From Entonaema liquescens (taxonomy: Eukaryota; Ascomycota; Sordariomycetes; Xylariales; Xylariaceae), in contig CADCSX010000023.1 of assembly GCA_902805475.1 (NCBI GenBank), positions 1,240,001-1,304,000 of the forward strand: a stretch of DNA of 64,000 bases, in the 5' to 3' direction. A program made the position numbers and the translations under genes. Shown here piece after piece: positions 1 to 13,320 of this stretch (its first letter is position 1; the number at the start of each line of letters is the position of its first letter). The notes under the pieces are model-generated. The model ran no database searches and was not told the origin of the DNA. It saw only the letters and a list, made by a program, of their open reading frames with translations.

Positions 1-3000
1 CCAGCTGCGCGTAATAGACTAGGATCCACTGCGAACAATAGGAGAATTTCCCTCATCTGGTCTCATCACTGCGGTATGTGCGTATACGTACATGCATATT
101 ATATCATATTATATGTATGCACGCTCAGGCCGTGGGATCAGTGGAAACTCAGCAGACTTTTGGGTCTTGGCTGTTCATTATCCACCATCACCCGCGTCTA
201 GATGCATGTAGGAAAATGGGACGAAAAACTAGGCAACTTGCCTTAACTGCGGCATCTTCGGTGTTTCCCGTGCCGCATAGGCCTGCGCACGCTCACTTGG
301 ACTGCACAAAGCCTGGTTTTTTGGCCATGGGGATTGGGGAATCAGATCATGATCAACGGCGCTTCAAATGCACGCACGGCCGGAGATTTCTCTAGGGGTG
401 CATCGCCCACCACAGCTGCAGCATCTAGTTAAATCGGATAGTTGATGAACCTTGGAGGATGGAGGATAGGTAGAAGATTGGTTTAGACGAGACAAGATGT
501 GTTAGGTAGTTGACCTGAATTTCTCACTCAGTCAAATTCGTATTAGTGATGATAGGTTGGTAGCGCTCATTCAATCATTGAAACATCATCAACCATTTCA
601 ATGACCATAAAACCCGTCACCATATCAGGTTTAATATCGAGTTTTAGACTAGCTGAATACTGCAACATAATTGTAAACGACTTACAATAGATACCTCCTT
701 ATGGGTCACGGCATGAGATAGAGCTGTAGTCGCGATTTGCATGTGGTGAAGTTTCGCTCCTTTTAACACGCTTTCGTAGCGCCCTTTATGAGGTATATAA
801 GTGTAGACTCATTGTATTCACACCTGAACATATGTATGGAAATATACAATTGCTCATAAGACTTATTCTATTTCATCATTACTCAAGTAGCCTACCGTAG
901 TCCATCGGCAATTGGAATCGACAATATGAGCCAGTGTAACGTCAAGCGGCCCCGCCTATTTAACCTTGGAGGCTATAGCGCTTGCATGCAGTTTGTGTTG
1001 TTCTATAGGCGCAACTTTCATGAGTGAGTATAGGATGCTACCTAGAACTATAAAGAGTCCCCTTCAATACTAGTCACAAGCTATTGGGGAAATAAATACT
1101 GTTAAAGTTCGTCGAGATAGAAATTTGTAAGTTAGCAACCGTAATATACCGGACCGTCGATCATATTCAGGGGAAGCAAATAAAGTAGTCTGGCTTCTTA
1201 GCCGTCCCCAGCTGTCGGGTCAGATACTGACGAGCGTTAGCTAGCTAACCTAGAGCATTGACCATGGGATCTAGATGTGCTGAATACCAGATACTTGATA
1301 CGATATCCTTTTTTAGCATCATTTTTGTAGGGCGTCTGCCGACTGGCTGGAGCTAGAGAAGGTGTGTTAAGCGCCTCAACGCTCAGGACCAGTTAGCTTA
1401 GATCAAAGGATCACCGGCGACTGCGTTCCGGCAAGACAACTGAAACATGCGTCTTGACGTTTGAATCATGGCTGGAACAACTGTTCGAGATTAGGACCAC
1501 GATATCCACGTGACATTTGCGAGATCAAGGGGTCCGTGAACCATGAGCCACGAACGTGCTTAACCTGTTCCAATTGTTCTCGGACAATGGTTCGTGAGTA
1601 CAATCCCTGGTTCATAAAGATGCCTCGGGTTTACGAACATTAGCATTATGATATGCTCTTCGTAAACAAGAGAAGGGAAGATTATGAAGTTGCTGCTTGA
1701 TTGGAAACTATGGCGTTTCTTTTCTAATTTGTTAGAGTAACTAGCATATCGGATACTAAGGAACTGTCGCTTTTTACAACCATAATTCATGACAGTTAGC
1801 TCAATATTCGTTACCTAGATGATGATCATCACTGCTGTTAACGGTACGAAGATAGCGTTTTCGTGGGGAAGAAAATAAAAGGGGATATGATTGACAGGTA
1901 AACGGTCTGCAATACTGTTGTGTGTGACCTTGAAACTCGATGGCGTAGTTCGTCCCAATTATCGATCTAGCAGCAGCATTTAATACAGCTTCGAATTGCC
2001 GTTGATGTAGCAATATTAACAAACGTACATAAAATATTTCTTTCGGGATTTAGTCGCTGCTCTATGCAAGGTTGATAGTCTATATGATCAATCACTTCTC
2101 TCCCGAACAGTGGTTGGCAGCATCACATCCTTTGGGTTAGGTTGGTAGATCGTAGCAAGTCTACTTGAGTTGGTTGGACGGAATTGAAATTGACGATGCG
2201 AGCGTGGCATTTACGCCTGCAGCTGATTTCCCCCTTTGGTATATCTTCCCTTTGATACCGCCCCTAGACTTCACGAAAAGGAACCGCTCTGGCGCCGTTG
2301 CTTTCCTAAAATCAGCCATCGGAATTTACTTAGACCAATTTGGCTATCCTGGCCCGTTCTCGTGTGCTGCATTTGGCACTAGAACATCTGCGCAAGTGGG
2401 TATGTGCTCCGTTAGAGCCAAGATAGCCTGTCTACCTGTACGTGTACGAAGCAGATCATAGGTGCATGTGGGCTTTTATCTCCCATCTCACATATCTCAC
2501 ATATCTCACACTAGATGACCTTGGCTTACATGTTAAACAGATATATGTATGTAGATGGATCATGTCCCACCGAAAAAGGGACCCCATCTGAAGAATATTT
2601 TGGTATTGGGGGACCTTTTTTTTTTTTTTCTTTCTAAGGTGTCTCCATGCAGTGAAACAAGGACATAAACGGCTTGGGGATACATTCGAAGACAAACAAT
2701 TAAGGTTTCCTTTGAATGTTTTTTTTATGCCTTTCGGTATTTGCATGGTAAAAACGTGGACGTTTAACTGCCTTTCTTGGTACCGGTTTTTAAAAGGCGG
2801 GAAGCGAGACGCAGTTTGTCCCGCTCGTAGCACAACTTGCATTGTATTATTTGGTTACCTGCAATTATACAGTAACACTAGTAATACCATTGCGACATAG
2901 AATTTTCTGGGATAAGATGGGATGACAGCGTCGGGTGTCCAGGCATCAAGGACCGTACAAAGTATGCCTCGGGGGTTTATAAGTTGCATCCACTGAACGA

Positions 3001-4016
3001 ACTCAAACAAAACCTGCAGGATCTAAGTCAACATCTGATCCAGCATATGTAGTGTAGTGTATGCAGTATATGTAGTATATGGCGTACAATATTGGGTAGC
3101 CACAATAGTTGATATATATTCTTTTACAGGACCCTTTTATTGAAGATAATTATGTTTCTTTTGTAACAAAGCGAGGACACCTTACTAAATATACGATTAG
3201 TAAAATAGTGCCGTGGACAAAGTAGTACACATAGTAATATTGCTATGTATTTTCGCATTAAGCGACGTGTTCTGCGTGTTTAATTTGCCCTTGACTCTTT
3301 TGGGTAACCGTGCAGCTCTGATAGGGGAGTGGACCCCTGTAGTTGCTTTTGCGCGCGACACCCCTGCGTCCCCTGTTCACCCCCTGCTTATCCCACGATT
3401 AATCCCATAGCTGCACCCACTTTCTGCGACTGCTGGGAAAGAAGCAAGCAACGATATATCTGCATAGGTAGGTTAGGTAGTAGGTACATACCTAGGCAGT
3501 TAGATAGGTAATCAATCATGGAATTTTTAGTGCACGTTCCTGGCCTAAATAATAAACAAGTACTACCCCAAATTTTCATTCCACCCCTAATTCTGATCGC
3601 CATTCCCCGTCCACGTTCGAGAACAGAGAGTCAGGGAACTCGACGACTACGCGCGACAAGAAAAAAATGTACTGGGAGCTTTAATGAAGGCATCGTATGA
3701 TACATGCGAACACAAACGAACATCTACGAATACATGCGACGCATGACGCTCGTATATCATAGACAAATCTCAACGACCTTCCTGGGTTGAAGGGTTTATG
3801 CCCATATTGAAAGCGCACTTTTTTGGTGCTTGGGCTTGGGCTTTAATATTTGACGACCTGATTAACTTTCTCGCAATCACCTCATCCGTTCCACACCTTC
3901 CACTGGTTCGGATCGATTATTTCTTCGATATTTCGCATAGTCATATCGTACATCTAAACTGGGTTGGTCCACGTTTAGGTACCTAACTTACCAGGCCGGT
4001 TCTTACCTGCGCCGTT
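1..4016. other. Gene-free region upstream of the kinesin gene
   Basis: No convincing coding sequence is visible on either strand. Open frames are under about 130 codons, lack recognisable motifs and mostly lack a sensible ATG or intron signals. A T-rich run lies near 2611-2631, and a TAGGTA/TACCTA-rich patch lies at about 3466-3512. The last few hundred bases presumably hold the kinesin promoter, but no clear element was identified. Confidence 0.6.
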
Positions 4017-7000
4017 ATGGCAACATCTCCTCCCGGATCACCAGGCTTTCCACGACCATCGAGCGCCATGGTGAAGCCGGCGCAAAGAAGTAGCAGCCGC
4101 TTGAGCATGAACAGCAAAGTAGGAGGGAGTAGAGCTTCGGATGAAGATGGAGGTCGCACTGCTGTAAAAGTTGGTGAGTATTACCACACCCCTAATCCCC
4201 TAGGAAGCCTTCCTAGGTTTGATAACAGCGGATCACAACGCTAACGGTTGACGGGTAGCCGTTCGTGTGCGGCCACCGCTAAAACCTACGGATCCCGGCT
4301 ATGAACTGATTCCGCAGCGATTCCAACGGTCTATGGTGCAGACCACATCGAATACGGGTATTTCCATCGATTCGCCACAAGGGAAGAAACTATTCGTCTT
4401 CGACCGAGTATTTGGTCCTGATATCGACCAAGAAGGGATCTGGGAATACCTACAAGATAGTATTAGCGCCTTTCTCCAAGGTTACAATGTCTCCCTACTG
4501 GCATACGGCCAGTCCGGCGCAGGAAAGTCTTATACAATGGGAACATCTGGGCCTATACAGCAAGGTGACATGGAGTCTATGGGTAAGTAAGATCTCAATT
4601 CGCAATACACTTCGATACTGACGTATATCTTTGGGTAGGTGTGATCCCGCGAGCTGCGATGGCTCTTTTCGAGAAGTTGGAGGGTCCCCCGCGAAGTTCG
4701 AATCGCAGTTCGATGTCCCAATTGCGAACGCCAGCGCGATACTCAACACCAACGCCAACACCGAAGAGCGATAAGAATTGGCAATTGAAAGCAACATATG
4801 TAGAAATTTACAATGAGCAGCTTCGCGACTTACTTGTACCAGACCATCTTCAGCAACATGAGCGGAGCAATGTCACGATTCGTGAAGATCAGAAGGGAAA
4901 CATTATTCTTACTGGCTTGCAACAGATTGACATTAACTCGGTGGATGATCTTATGAATGCTTTAAACTTTGGTTCGACGATCAGACAGACTGATGCGACA
5001 GCTATTAACGCTAAATCCTCACGTTCGCACGCCGTCTTCAGCTTAAATTTAGTGCAGCGCAAAAGCAAATCGCAAAACGCTCAGGGAGCTAACAAGAGGT
5101 TTTCGGTCCCGCTGGAAGCTATGACGGGAACTGATACTTGGGTTACCACCGATAGCAAACTTCACTTTGTTGATTTAGCTGGTAGTGAACGTCTAAAAAA
5201 TACTGGCGCACAGGGCGAGCGAGCTAGGGAAGGTATCTCTATTAATGCTGGCCTTGCTGCTTTGGGCAAGGTTATATCGCAGCTTTCATCTCGACAGGCT
5301 GGGTCTCACGTCTCTTATCGTGATTCGAGATTAACTAGGCTCTTACAAGATTCACTTGGTGGGAATGCTATTACCTATATGATTGCTTGTGTGACGCCGG
5401 CGGAATTCCACTTAAGCGAAACTCTCAACACAGTCCAGTACGCGCAAAGAGCCCGAGCTATTCAGAGCAAACCTAGGATCCAACAGGTGGAGGAGGGCGA
5501 TAAGCAAGCAATCATTGAACGACTGAAAGCTGAAGTGGCTTTCTTACGCGATCAGATTCGAAACGCGGAACGTAGTGGGGGCGAGCGTCGCAATGTTACA
5601 ACAAACGAGAAGTCCGAGCGGCAAAACGAACGGGAGTCGGAACTACAAGATCAGCTCTTAGACATTCAGGAAAGTTATAACAGCCTAAGCCAACGTCATG
5701 CTAAGCTCATTGCCGAAATGGCCAAGGCCCGCGACAACGAAGCTGCCGAGAACCAGTCTCTAGATGAACACGTCGGCGACACAGCAACAGAAAGGTTAAA
5801 CCGGTCTAATTCGTTTGCCCAGGCTGTTGAGCAGGTTGTGTTGGAGTACGAGAAGACGATACAATCGCTCGAGCAGTTACTCACCAGCACACGGGCCACA
5901 CTCTCGAGCACAGAGACAAGCCTTCTTGAGAAGGAAACTAAATGTGCTTACGTTGAAACAATTAACACTCAACTGCAAAAGCGTTTGCAAAAACTGATGG
6001 ATCGTGAGGCTAGTACGGAGAGCTATCTTCACGACTTAGAAGCTAAGCTTGACGGCCACACATCTGGCGAAGAAAAGAATGCCACTATCGTCCTGGAATT
6101 ACGCAAAGAGATTGCCCGAATCCGAGACAATGAGGCCTCTTGTGAGGAGTATATTTCAACCTTGGAGGAGAGACTAGCCGAGTCGGATCAGGATCAGGAG
6201 TTGATGCAACGCGAGATTGATCGTCTTGAACAGGTCATTGAACGTCAACGAAGCCTGGGTAAACTCGACAATCTCCTCCACGAATTGGACCATATCCAAG
6301 ACGGTAAGGAGTCAGACATCCAATCCGAGCACGGAAATGGCAATGGACACCGTCGTACCATTTCAGAACGGTCAACCAAGAGCCATACTAGTCGACAAAG
6401 CTTAGGCATGAGGGGAACCCTTCCTGAAGTCGCCGAAGGTACCGAGGAAGAGGCCAACGACCAAGATCACCCGGATATCCCTAGTGACCATGAAACCCTT
6501 GACAAACCTATCGAAACGCCAGAGAGGGAACCCACGCCAACGGATTACCCGCCCCAAAGTCCCGCACAAAACAAGTATGTTGCTGACAAACTTGAGAATG
6601 TGACTGAAGAGCTCGTCGCCCTACGAGTTGAGCATGAGTCAACTGTCAACGAGTATGATTTACTTCATGCGAAATACGAAGAGGCTTTACGTACCCTAGC
6701 AGAGCTACAAGACCAGGTTGACGAGGCAAGACACCCAAGTCGCCAACGCGATTCAGTCCTATCCGTAACTCCTCCGAATGAGACCAGACCTCAGAGTTTT
6801 TTATCCGAGGTGAGGTCGAGCGACGCCAGAGATGGGACACACTTATCGCGATCTCTATCCTCGGAATTATCATCAGCTATGGATTCCCCTACTACTGTTG
6901 ATATTCCAGAGAGTGAGATATCCAAGCCTTCTGAGTCTCGTGAGACCTTGATAGTAGACACTGCAAGCACCGATAATAGTGAATCCCTAAACGCTGAGTT

Positions 7001-9412
7001 GGAGAGGCTCAAGGCATTAGCTGAGGAGAAGCGGGCAGCGGAGAAAGAGCTTGCCGATAAATACGCTGAACTAGAAGAAAAGCACCAGGAAACCTTGGAC
7101 ATAGTCGAAGAACTCAAAACGGAAGTAGCCAAGGCTAAATACGCAGAGCCGCCTTCTCCGAGGACGGGCACTCCAGTAATTCGCCGAAAGTCCAGCCAGA
7201 ATGTGATGATCATTGACCGTGCACATCGATCGTTCGCAACACTTAGAAATATGGCGGCTGAGCACTTCGAAGACCAGCCCGATATTATGCAAAACTTCGA
7301 CCGTAGCCTGAATTCCGCCATGCATGAGCTACATGTTAGGTCAGAGCGTATCCAAGAGCTGGAGGCCGATGTTGCTACTGCGAAGAAAGAAATGGAGAAC
7401 AAGATGACGATCATTTCAGGCTTAACCCGTGAGCGATCGAGCTTGAAGTCTAGCCCGATAGATATTTCGATGGTTGCTGCATTGAGGGAGCAGTTGGAGA
7501 GGAACGAACGACAACTCCAAGACATGCAAGAGAGTCATGCTACCCGTGAAAAACAGCTCGTTGATGAGTTGGAAGCTTTACGCATCTCGGTTAAGGAAGC
7601 TACCGAAGTTAAATCAATGTCAGCGGTGCAGGCACAGGACAGAAGCGAACAAGAACGTGAGTTGCGTGTAGCCCATGAAGCTAAGATCGCTCATCTTGAA
7701 GCCGAGCTTCTTAGCTGGGAAAGTAAGCACGATGTCGCCTTAAGTGCTTTGCAAACAACCGAACAGCAGATGAAGAAGACCATCAGTGATCTTGAAGCAG
7801 AGGTTGCAGCTGCGTATGCGAAGGTCGACGAGTCCCGCGACCAAGGAAAGAGTGACTCGGAAACTGAAGAAGCGGAGGCTAAGCACCAAGGTCTCGTTAC
7901 CACGCTGCGTAGTGAGATTGAGAAGTTCAAGACGATTGTTGACAGCAATGCCGCCAAGGTAGCTCAGCTGGAGCAGGCACACGCTCTTGCCAAAGATCAA
8001 CTTGAAGACGCTTCTAAAGCCCGAGATATTGCATCTGCTGAATCACGCGGCTACCAGGAACTTGCCAGCCGGCTCGAAATACAAATTGCAGAGCATGAGA
8101 AAACCCTCCGCAGCTACGAGGAAAATCTGGCTCAGCTCCGTGCCGAGCACGCCAAGGAAATCGAGGAAGTTCGGGCCAGCTCTAAGGAGGAGTATGACGA
8201 ACAAATTGATATGCTCATGTCAGAGCACGCCGAAAATATCAAATTGTTGGAAAGCGATGCTGCGGAAGCACGCGATGAACTTATGAAGATTGCCACCCAA
8301 GTCGCTTTCGCCTTAGGTCTTGAAGTGAGCGTAGATAAAATCAGCGAACGCATCGAGGATTTGATAGCGGACCAAAAGGCATTGAACATTGAACAGCAGA
8401 AGTCCGTCGAGCTTGAAGGTCATGTCGATGAGTTATCAGCGATCAACAACACCATTATGCGCGACCTTGAGACCGTGAAATCGGCACTAAATGGCATACT
8501 TCATCCTGACGGCGAGGATTCAAAGACTACCTACTCTTCTGTTACAGAACAGATTGCAGCCCTGAAGAAACGAATGCACGATCTCGAGAACAAGAATAAG
8601 AAACATTCTCGTTTGGTAGAGGAGTTAGAGGATCAGCTGCAGACTAACTTCGACCAAGCCCAACTCACCAACAACAGATTGTCTACGCTCCAATCTGAGC
8701 GCAACATGCAGTTAGAGGAAGCTAACACGGCTAGGATCAAAGCGCAAGCAGAGTTGGAAACCGTTCGGGAAGAAATGATCGCCTTACAAGTAAGTCTTAT
8801 CCTATATCTACCCAACCTATTATAATATTAAGCTAACACATTCAGGCTCGCATCGAGGAGCTTAGCGCTGCTGATGGACCAAAGCGGACCGATTCTACGA
8901 GCTCACAGGTCCGCAAGACCGCATCTGTCATCTCTTTGCCGTCTCCACCTCCCGCCATTCCTCTCCCCCCTCTACCACCTAGTGGTGCAACTTCACCAAC
9001 TCAAGGCATTCCACCAACACCAACAGGTGGTCGTCCAACTAGCCACGATGTCGCTTTGGCTCAGATCCGAGAAGACCAGGAGGCACGCATACAAAGCATT
9101 GAAAGACATCTAAAAGCTGAAAGGCAACTTACTTCTACATTAGAAGAAGCTCTGACCGATCTTGAAAGCCAATCTAAGAAGATGAAGGCTGACTGTGAGG
9201 CCTGGAGAAAGCGCGCCCAAGAGCTAGAGGCTGAAGTTAAAGAGCTTAAGGAGCGACCTCAACAAGACAACCGATGGCGTGATAGCCTTCATCAAATTGA
9301 GGAGGAGCGTAAGAAGCGTCAAGATGCCGAGAGGGCTAGAACCCATCTGGAAGAACGCATGAACGCAATCAATAACAAGAAAAAGAAGAAGGGCAGCCTC
9401 AACTGCTTTTAG
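4017..9412 (+). CDS. Kinesin motor protein with N-terminal motor and long coiled-coil tail (kinesin-4/chromokinesin-like)
   Basis: Microtubule motor of about 1732 aa. Exons 4017-4173, 4259-4582, 4639-8789 and 8846-9412 keep frame; introns are 85, 56 and 56 nt with good donors. The motor domain spans roughly residues 50-435: it opens with VAVRVRPP, has the P-loop GQSGAGKS at about 136-143, switch I SSRSH at 287-291 and switch II DLAGSE at 339-344, and ends near ARAIQSKPRI. The rest is mostly heptad-rich coiled coil to about residue 1550, then a Pro-rich linker (around 9-9.03 kb), another coiled coil and a Lys-rich C-terminus ending in NCF. An N-terminal motor followed directly by coiled coil, and the wording around switch II and the motor end, resemble kinesin-4 (KIF4 type), but kinesin-3 or fungal-specific groups are not excluded. 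Expected in cytoplasm or on spindle microtubules. Large antisense frames inside it are shadows. Confidence 0.93.
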
Positions 9413-10536
9413 TCGCGGGGTTGGCGTGATGTGCCTCCAGCCATCTTCTGCTAATTGTGTTTATGCGGGCGTATCTTCTTGCTCCCCGTCGCTACGTCGT
9501 TTGGTTGGGGATTCCGCTCGGTAATGTTTTTCCAGGCACACAGTGCACATCTGGCGAGGCGTTTAAGGAGTTCCATATTTCCCTTCTTTACTTCGCGTCA
9601 TGTTGTACATGTTGTAGTTTGTATTTGGAGATGTTTGTGGTGTTTTTACTGGCGGAAAAACGCCACCATATACCCTTGCGGTCTTCCCTTTAAATTTTAA
9701 TTAGTCGACCCCCAAAATTCCTTTTTTTTCTCCACGACAGACAGATAACGAATGATCTGGATGGGATACGAAGATGAACCGCTGCTAGGATGTGTTTATG
9801 GGATATTTTTCACTGAAGGACTGTCGGTCGTTGAATTTCTGCATTCTAGCAGTTCCCCCCTTTATGCTGTGGTGTGTAAAGGAGGGGTTAGACGAGAGAT
9901 CTATAGCTAGGTGTAGCGAGCTTTTTTGAGAGCTGAAATACCACCTCAGAACTTCATATATGTTCAATTTAACGTGCTCGAGTGTGTCATCTACGATCTA
10001 TATATTATTTTTTATGTCAACAGCTTATTATCCTTCCAGATGAATTATCACGTTCGAACTTAGGAGACCGTTACTAATAATACTTTGCGGTACTTTGATT
10101 GCCTCTATCTTCTAGTCCCCATACTCAGTTCCATGTTTACCATAACGCCTGCGGACTGTAAGAAGTCGAGGATTTTGGATAGTCGGAATTCTCATTGCCG
10201 TCTCCCAATTCTCACTATCTTCAACAGTTACTTTCTCAAACATCGGGTAGTTACTTAAGCCAGTAACGCGATATTTTCTTTCAAAAGCTTAAAGAAAAAA
10301 CGAGAGTGTCATGCGAAAACTATTTATAGCATGGTCGCAAGGTCTTATACGACGTTCTAAGGGATGTCCTGTTTGTTTGTGTGTAACACGACTTGAATAA
10401 AGGGATATGGTTGGTGTATTTTCTCAAGAGTGCAATAAGTATGTCCGGTTCAACCCAAGGTTTTTATCCCTGACAACTTCATTGGCGCCTTTCCCCTGAA
10501 CTGCCTTCGGACTTATCTCATGAGGACGCAGCTACT
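9413..10536. other. Intergenic region, kinesin 3' end to monooxygenase promoter
   Basis: No gene seen. The first part is probably the kinesin 3' UTR; the last few hundred bases would carry the promoter of the monooxygenase. No clear regulatory motif was identified. Confidence 0.55.
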
Positions 10537-12431
10537 ATGCCGACCGCAGATGATACTACCAACTTCGACCTCATCGTCGTAGGTGCAGGTTCGTTTCAAG
10601 CTTCGATTTATGGAATAAGACGATTACCGACTCTCCCTAGGCCTTACTGGAATTATTGCAGCACATCGTCTACTTCAAGCACATCCGGAGACACGGCTAA
10701 CTATTCTTGAGCGTGACGACTGCGTAGGAGGAGTATGGAGCAAGCGTACAACATATGAAGCCTCAATTTGCGCTATATTCTAACTTTCAACAGGACGGGT
10801 GTATCCCAGCTTTTGGACGCAATGGACACGCTCTGTTGCTCAATTCTCCGATATGCCTATGGAAATGCCACCGGCCGAAGACTGCGTGAACGACATATTT
10901 CGTGCTAAGCATACAACAAGGTATCTTGAAGACTATGTTCGCAAAATGAGTCCTGGCGGCCGGACGTTGCGAGATAGAATACAGTTCAACACTGAGGTTA
11001 AGTCTATCAAAAAGATAAATGGCCAATGGGAACTCTTATGCATTGATACGATCAGCAAGTCCCAGCGATCAACGTTCTCCCAAAGACTCATGGTAGCAAA
11101 TGGCGAGACTTCAGTCCCCAATCTACCCAACTTCCCCGGCAAGGAGCATTTCCATGGGAAAATCATCCACCTGATTGATTTTGGCCAATCCGATGTCATC
11201 TCAGACAAGTCGATCCAGCATATTTCCGTCATTGGCGCAGGCAAGTCGGCCGCTGACATGGTGTATGAGGCAGTCAAGGCAGGCAAAACCGTATCGTGGA
11301 TTATTCGCAAAACCGGGAACGGCTCACTTGGAGCTGCGGCCCTCGCACCTATCGCCTTACCCACGCCGTACAAAAATGGACTTGAGGCGTCGCAAGCGAG
11401 AATAATGGCATCGTTGCAGCCATCCTACTTTATCCCCTGCCGATCCTGGTGGACATGGTTTCTCCATAGCACCAAGCTAGGCGCAGCGCTCGTCGAAGGG
11501 ATGTTTTCACTTTTCGATAAATCAGTCCGCAGGTATGCTGGTTATCAAGAAAGGAAGAGCGATAAAGGGTTTGAGAAGTTGGAATACGATAATGGGTAAG
11601 TTTACTATACTGTAGTTATCTACCACCAAACTCGGCCACTAAAGATTGCTAACATTTCTAAGGATAATCTGGCAAAACACAACCTCTGGAGGCTGTCACC
11701 ATGCAGATTTCTGGCCTCTCGTCGCTGAGAAGGTATATGTCTATCGTAGCGAAGTAAAACTTCTGGACGGAAACGAACTGTATCTCGACGATGAGGATGG
11801 TACTCATTTTCCTTGCGACGCTGTTTTGTGCGGAACTGGCTGGAAATGCGGACTTGACATATTCGAAAACGATACGCTTATGGAGCTGGGATTGCCATAT
11901 CCCAAAGAAGTTGAGCCACAAGAGGAGACTGCAAAATGGGAGAAGCTTGTCGGCGAGGCAGATGAACAGATCCTCAAGTGATTCATCATGCTCAGAAATC
12001 CACCGAAGCACTACCATAAGTATGAATCACGAACGCCTTATCGGCTCTATCAAATGATGGCTCCTGTACATGATGACTCTATTCTCTTTTTGAATCTCAT
12101 AGCAGCCGGGACGAAATTATTTAACGCTGAGGCTCAGGCTATTTGGGCAGTGGCTTACTGGGACAAGGTGTTTAAGTTGCCCTCCGTAGCAGAGATGGAA
12201 GATGACATCGCACACATGATTGCCTGGAACAAGCGGCGCTATTTGTCAAACGGCGAGCTTGGAAGCTATGCTCCTTTCGATACCATTCCGTATGTAGATA
12301 GGCTGTTTGACGAAATCGGCGCTACAGCACATCGAAAGAAGGGTTGGCTGGGAAATATGTTCTCTCCTATCCTGTCTGCTGACCTAGGCAAGGTGTGGAG
12401 TGAGTATCTCGCTCGGCAAAATAAGGCATAG
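10537..12431 (+). CDS. FAD/NADPH-dependent monooxygenase (FMO/BVMO-like), interrupted by an in-frame TGA
   Basis: Flavoprotein monooxygenase family member, about 575 codons. Proposed exons: 10537-10588, 10641-10745, 10794-11595 and 11663-12431. The N-terminus reads DLIVVGAG-LTGIIAAHRL, an FAD-binding Rossmann GxGxxG split by intron 1, followed by a GGVWS segment. FPGKEHFHG-KIIH fits the FMO/BVMO fingerprint. A second Rossmann motif, VIGAGKSAAD, would bind NADPH, and DAVLCGTGWK is the typical late motif. The frame is broken by TGA at 11979-11981. Translation on both sides is in the same frame and looks family-like (EADEQILK, then FIMLRNPPKH). The only short intron that would remove the stop while using the obvious donor is 18 nt, which is too small. 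It is therefore a pseudogene, a truncated protein, a readthrough case or a base error. Introns 1 and 2 have weak donors (GTTCGT, GTACAA). Substrate unknown; no biosynthetic core gene lies nearby. Confidence 0.8.
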
Positions 12432-12896
12432 ACTTGAGCTAGGCGTTCATATATATTCGTGCTCTAAATAAACTTTGTGTAGTTTGCTCTTCACTATCAT
12501 GGGGTAGACTAAAAGGAGGGGAAATGACGAAGTTGTTTCGCTAGTAGTCAGAGCCACTGATACTAAATAATTCCTTTGCTCTAAGGAGGTCTCGAGCGGG
12601 ATTCCCAACATGCACTATTTGTCCAGCACACGCAACCGTAGGATATACCTCAGAGTACCTAAACAATACAATCACATAGCTACTGAATCTAGGAATATGG
12701 ATGGATTTCCATTAAATTGATTTATATAATTAGGTTTTAAGGAGTGACAATCCATCACAACTGCTTGGTTACACCTCCCAAAGCCACGGTCCACTCTGAG
12801 AAGCTAATAAGTTGAAGATTGCTGCGAAGGGAAATATCTTCCATCAGAATGTTGCCTTTATCCAGAAGCCTTGCGCTGCGAGTTTCAGCAAGTCTC
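12432..12896. other. Intergenic region between convergent monooxygenase and hydrophobin genes
   Basis: Holds the two 3' ends. No coding signal or obvious element seen. Confidence 0.55.
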
Positions 12897-13320
12897 TTAA
12901 ACCCCCACGGGATTCTGGCAGAGAAGAGCCTGGCCAAGCTACGGGAACTTGTTAATATATCTATAATGAAGCTCGATAGTATCTGGGTACTCACGACGGG
13001 GATAACGCAGCAGCGGGCTCGCTGTCCGGCGTTGGCGCAGATGCTCCTGAAGTTGTTGGCGTCGACCGGTTGCTTGCTGGCTAATGTAGAAGTATGGTTA
13101 GCAAAGTTTCCATTCTTGTGTGGACAAAGCAAAAGATAGCCTTACGGGCGTGGCAGTCGAGATCGGCAAGACCAAGAACATCGGTGGCACAGCACTGAGC
13201 AGAGTCATATAGACCGCTGCAAGGATCGTAGTCAGTGCTACCATCGCCATATCCGCGCTTGGTAGGGTTGGCGAGGGCAGCGGTGGCCAGGAAAGTGACG
13301 AAGAAGGTAGACAGCTGCAT
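12897..13320 (-). CDS. Class II hydrophobin (secreted, 100 aa)
   Basis: Small secreted surface-active protein that self-assembles at air-water or cell-wall interfaces. Exons on the minus strand: 13320-13146, 13080-12995 and 12938-12897, giving exactly 101 codons. The introns have donors GTAAGG and GTGAGT and acceptors ATTAG and GTAG. Residues 1-18 form a signal peptide ending ALA. The eight cysteines are at 34, 43, 44, 56, 73, 82, 83 and 94, in the order C-CC-C-C-CC-C. Spacings 11, 16, 8 and 10 match class II exactly, and the first gap is 8 rather than the usual 9. The last exon encodes LGQALLCQNPVGV, the typical class II ending. The start is the first ATG before the signal peptide. A TATAAG box lies about 140 bp upstream (13457-13462). 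Confidence 0.95.

Noticed and set aside
1..4016. Coding genes among small frames such as 2165-2461
   Set aside because: Non-ATG starts, no motifs, no splice signals and composition like the surrounding non-coding DNA.
6791..7525. 244-codon antisense frame within the kinesin gene
   Set aside because: Shadow of the coiled-coil coding sequence; Ser-rich with no independent motif.
9401..9412. CaaX prenylation signal at the kinesin C-terminus
   Set aside because: The Cys is second from the end, not fourth, so the CaaX rule is not met.
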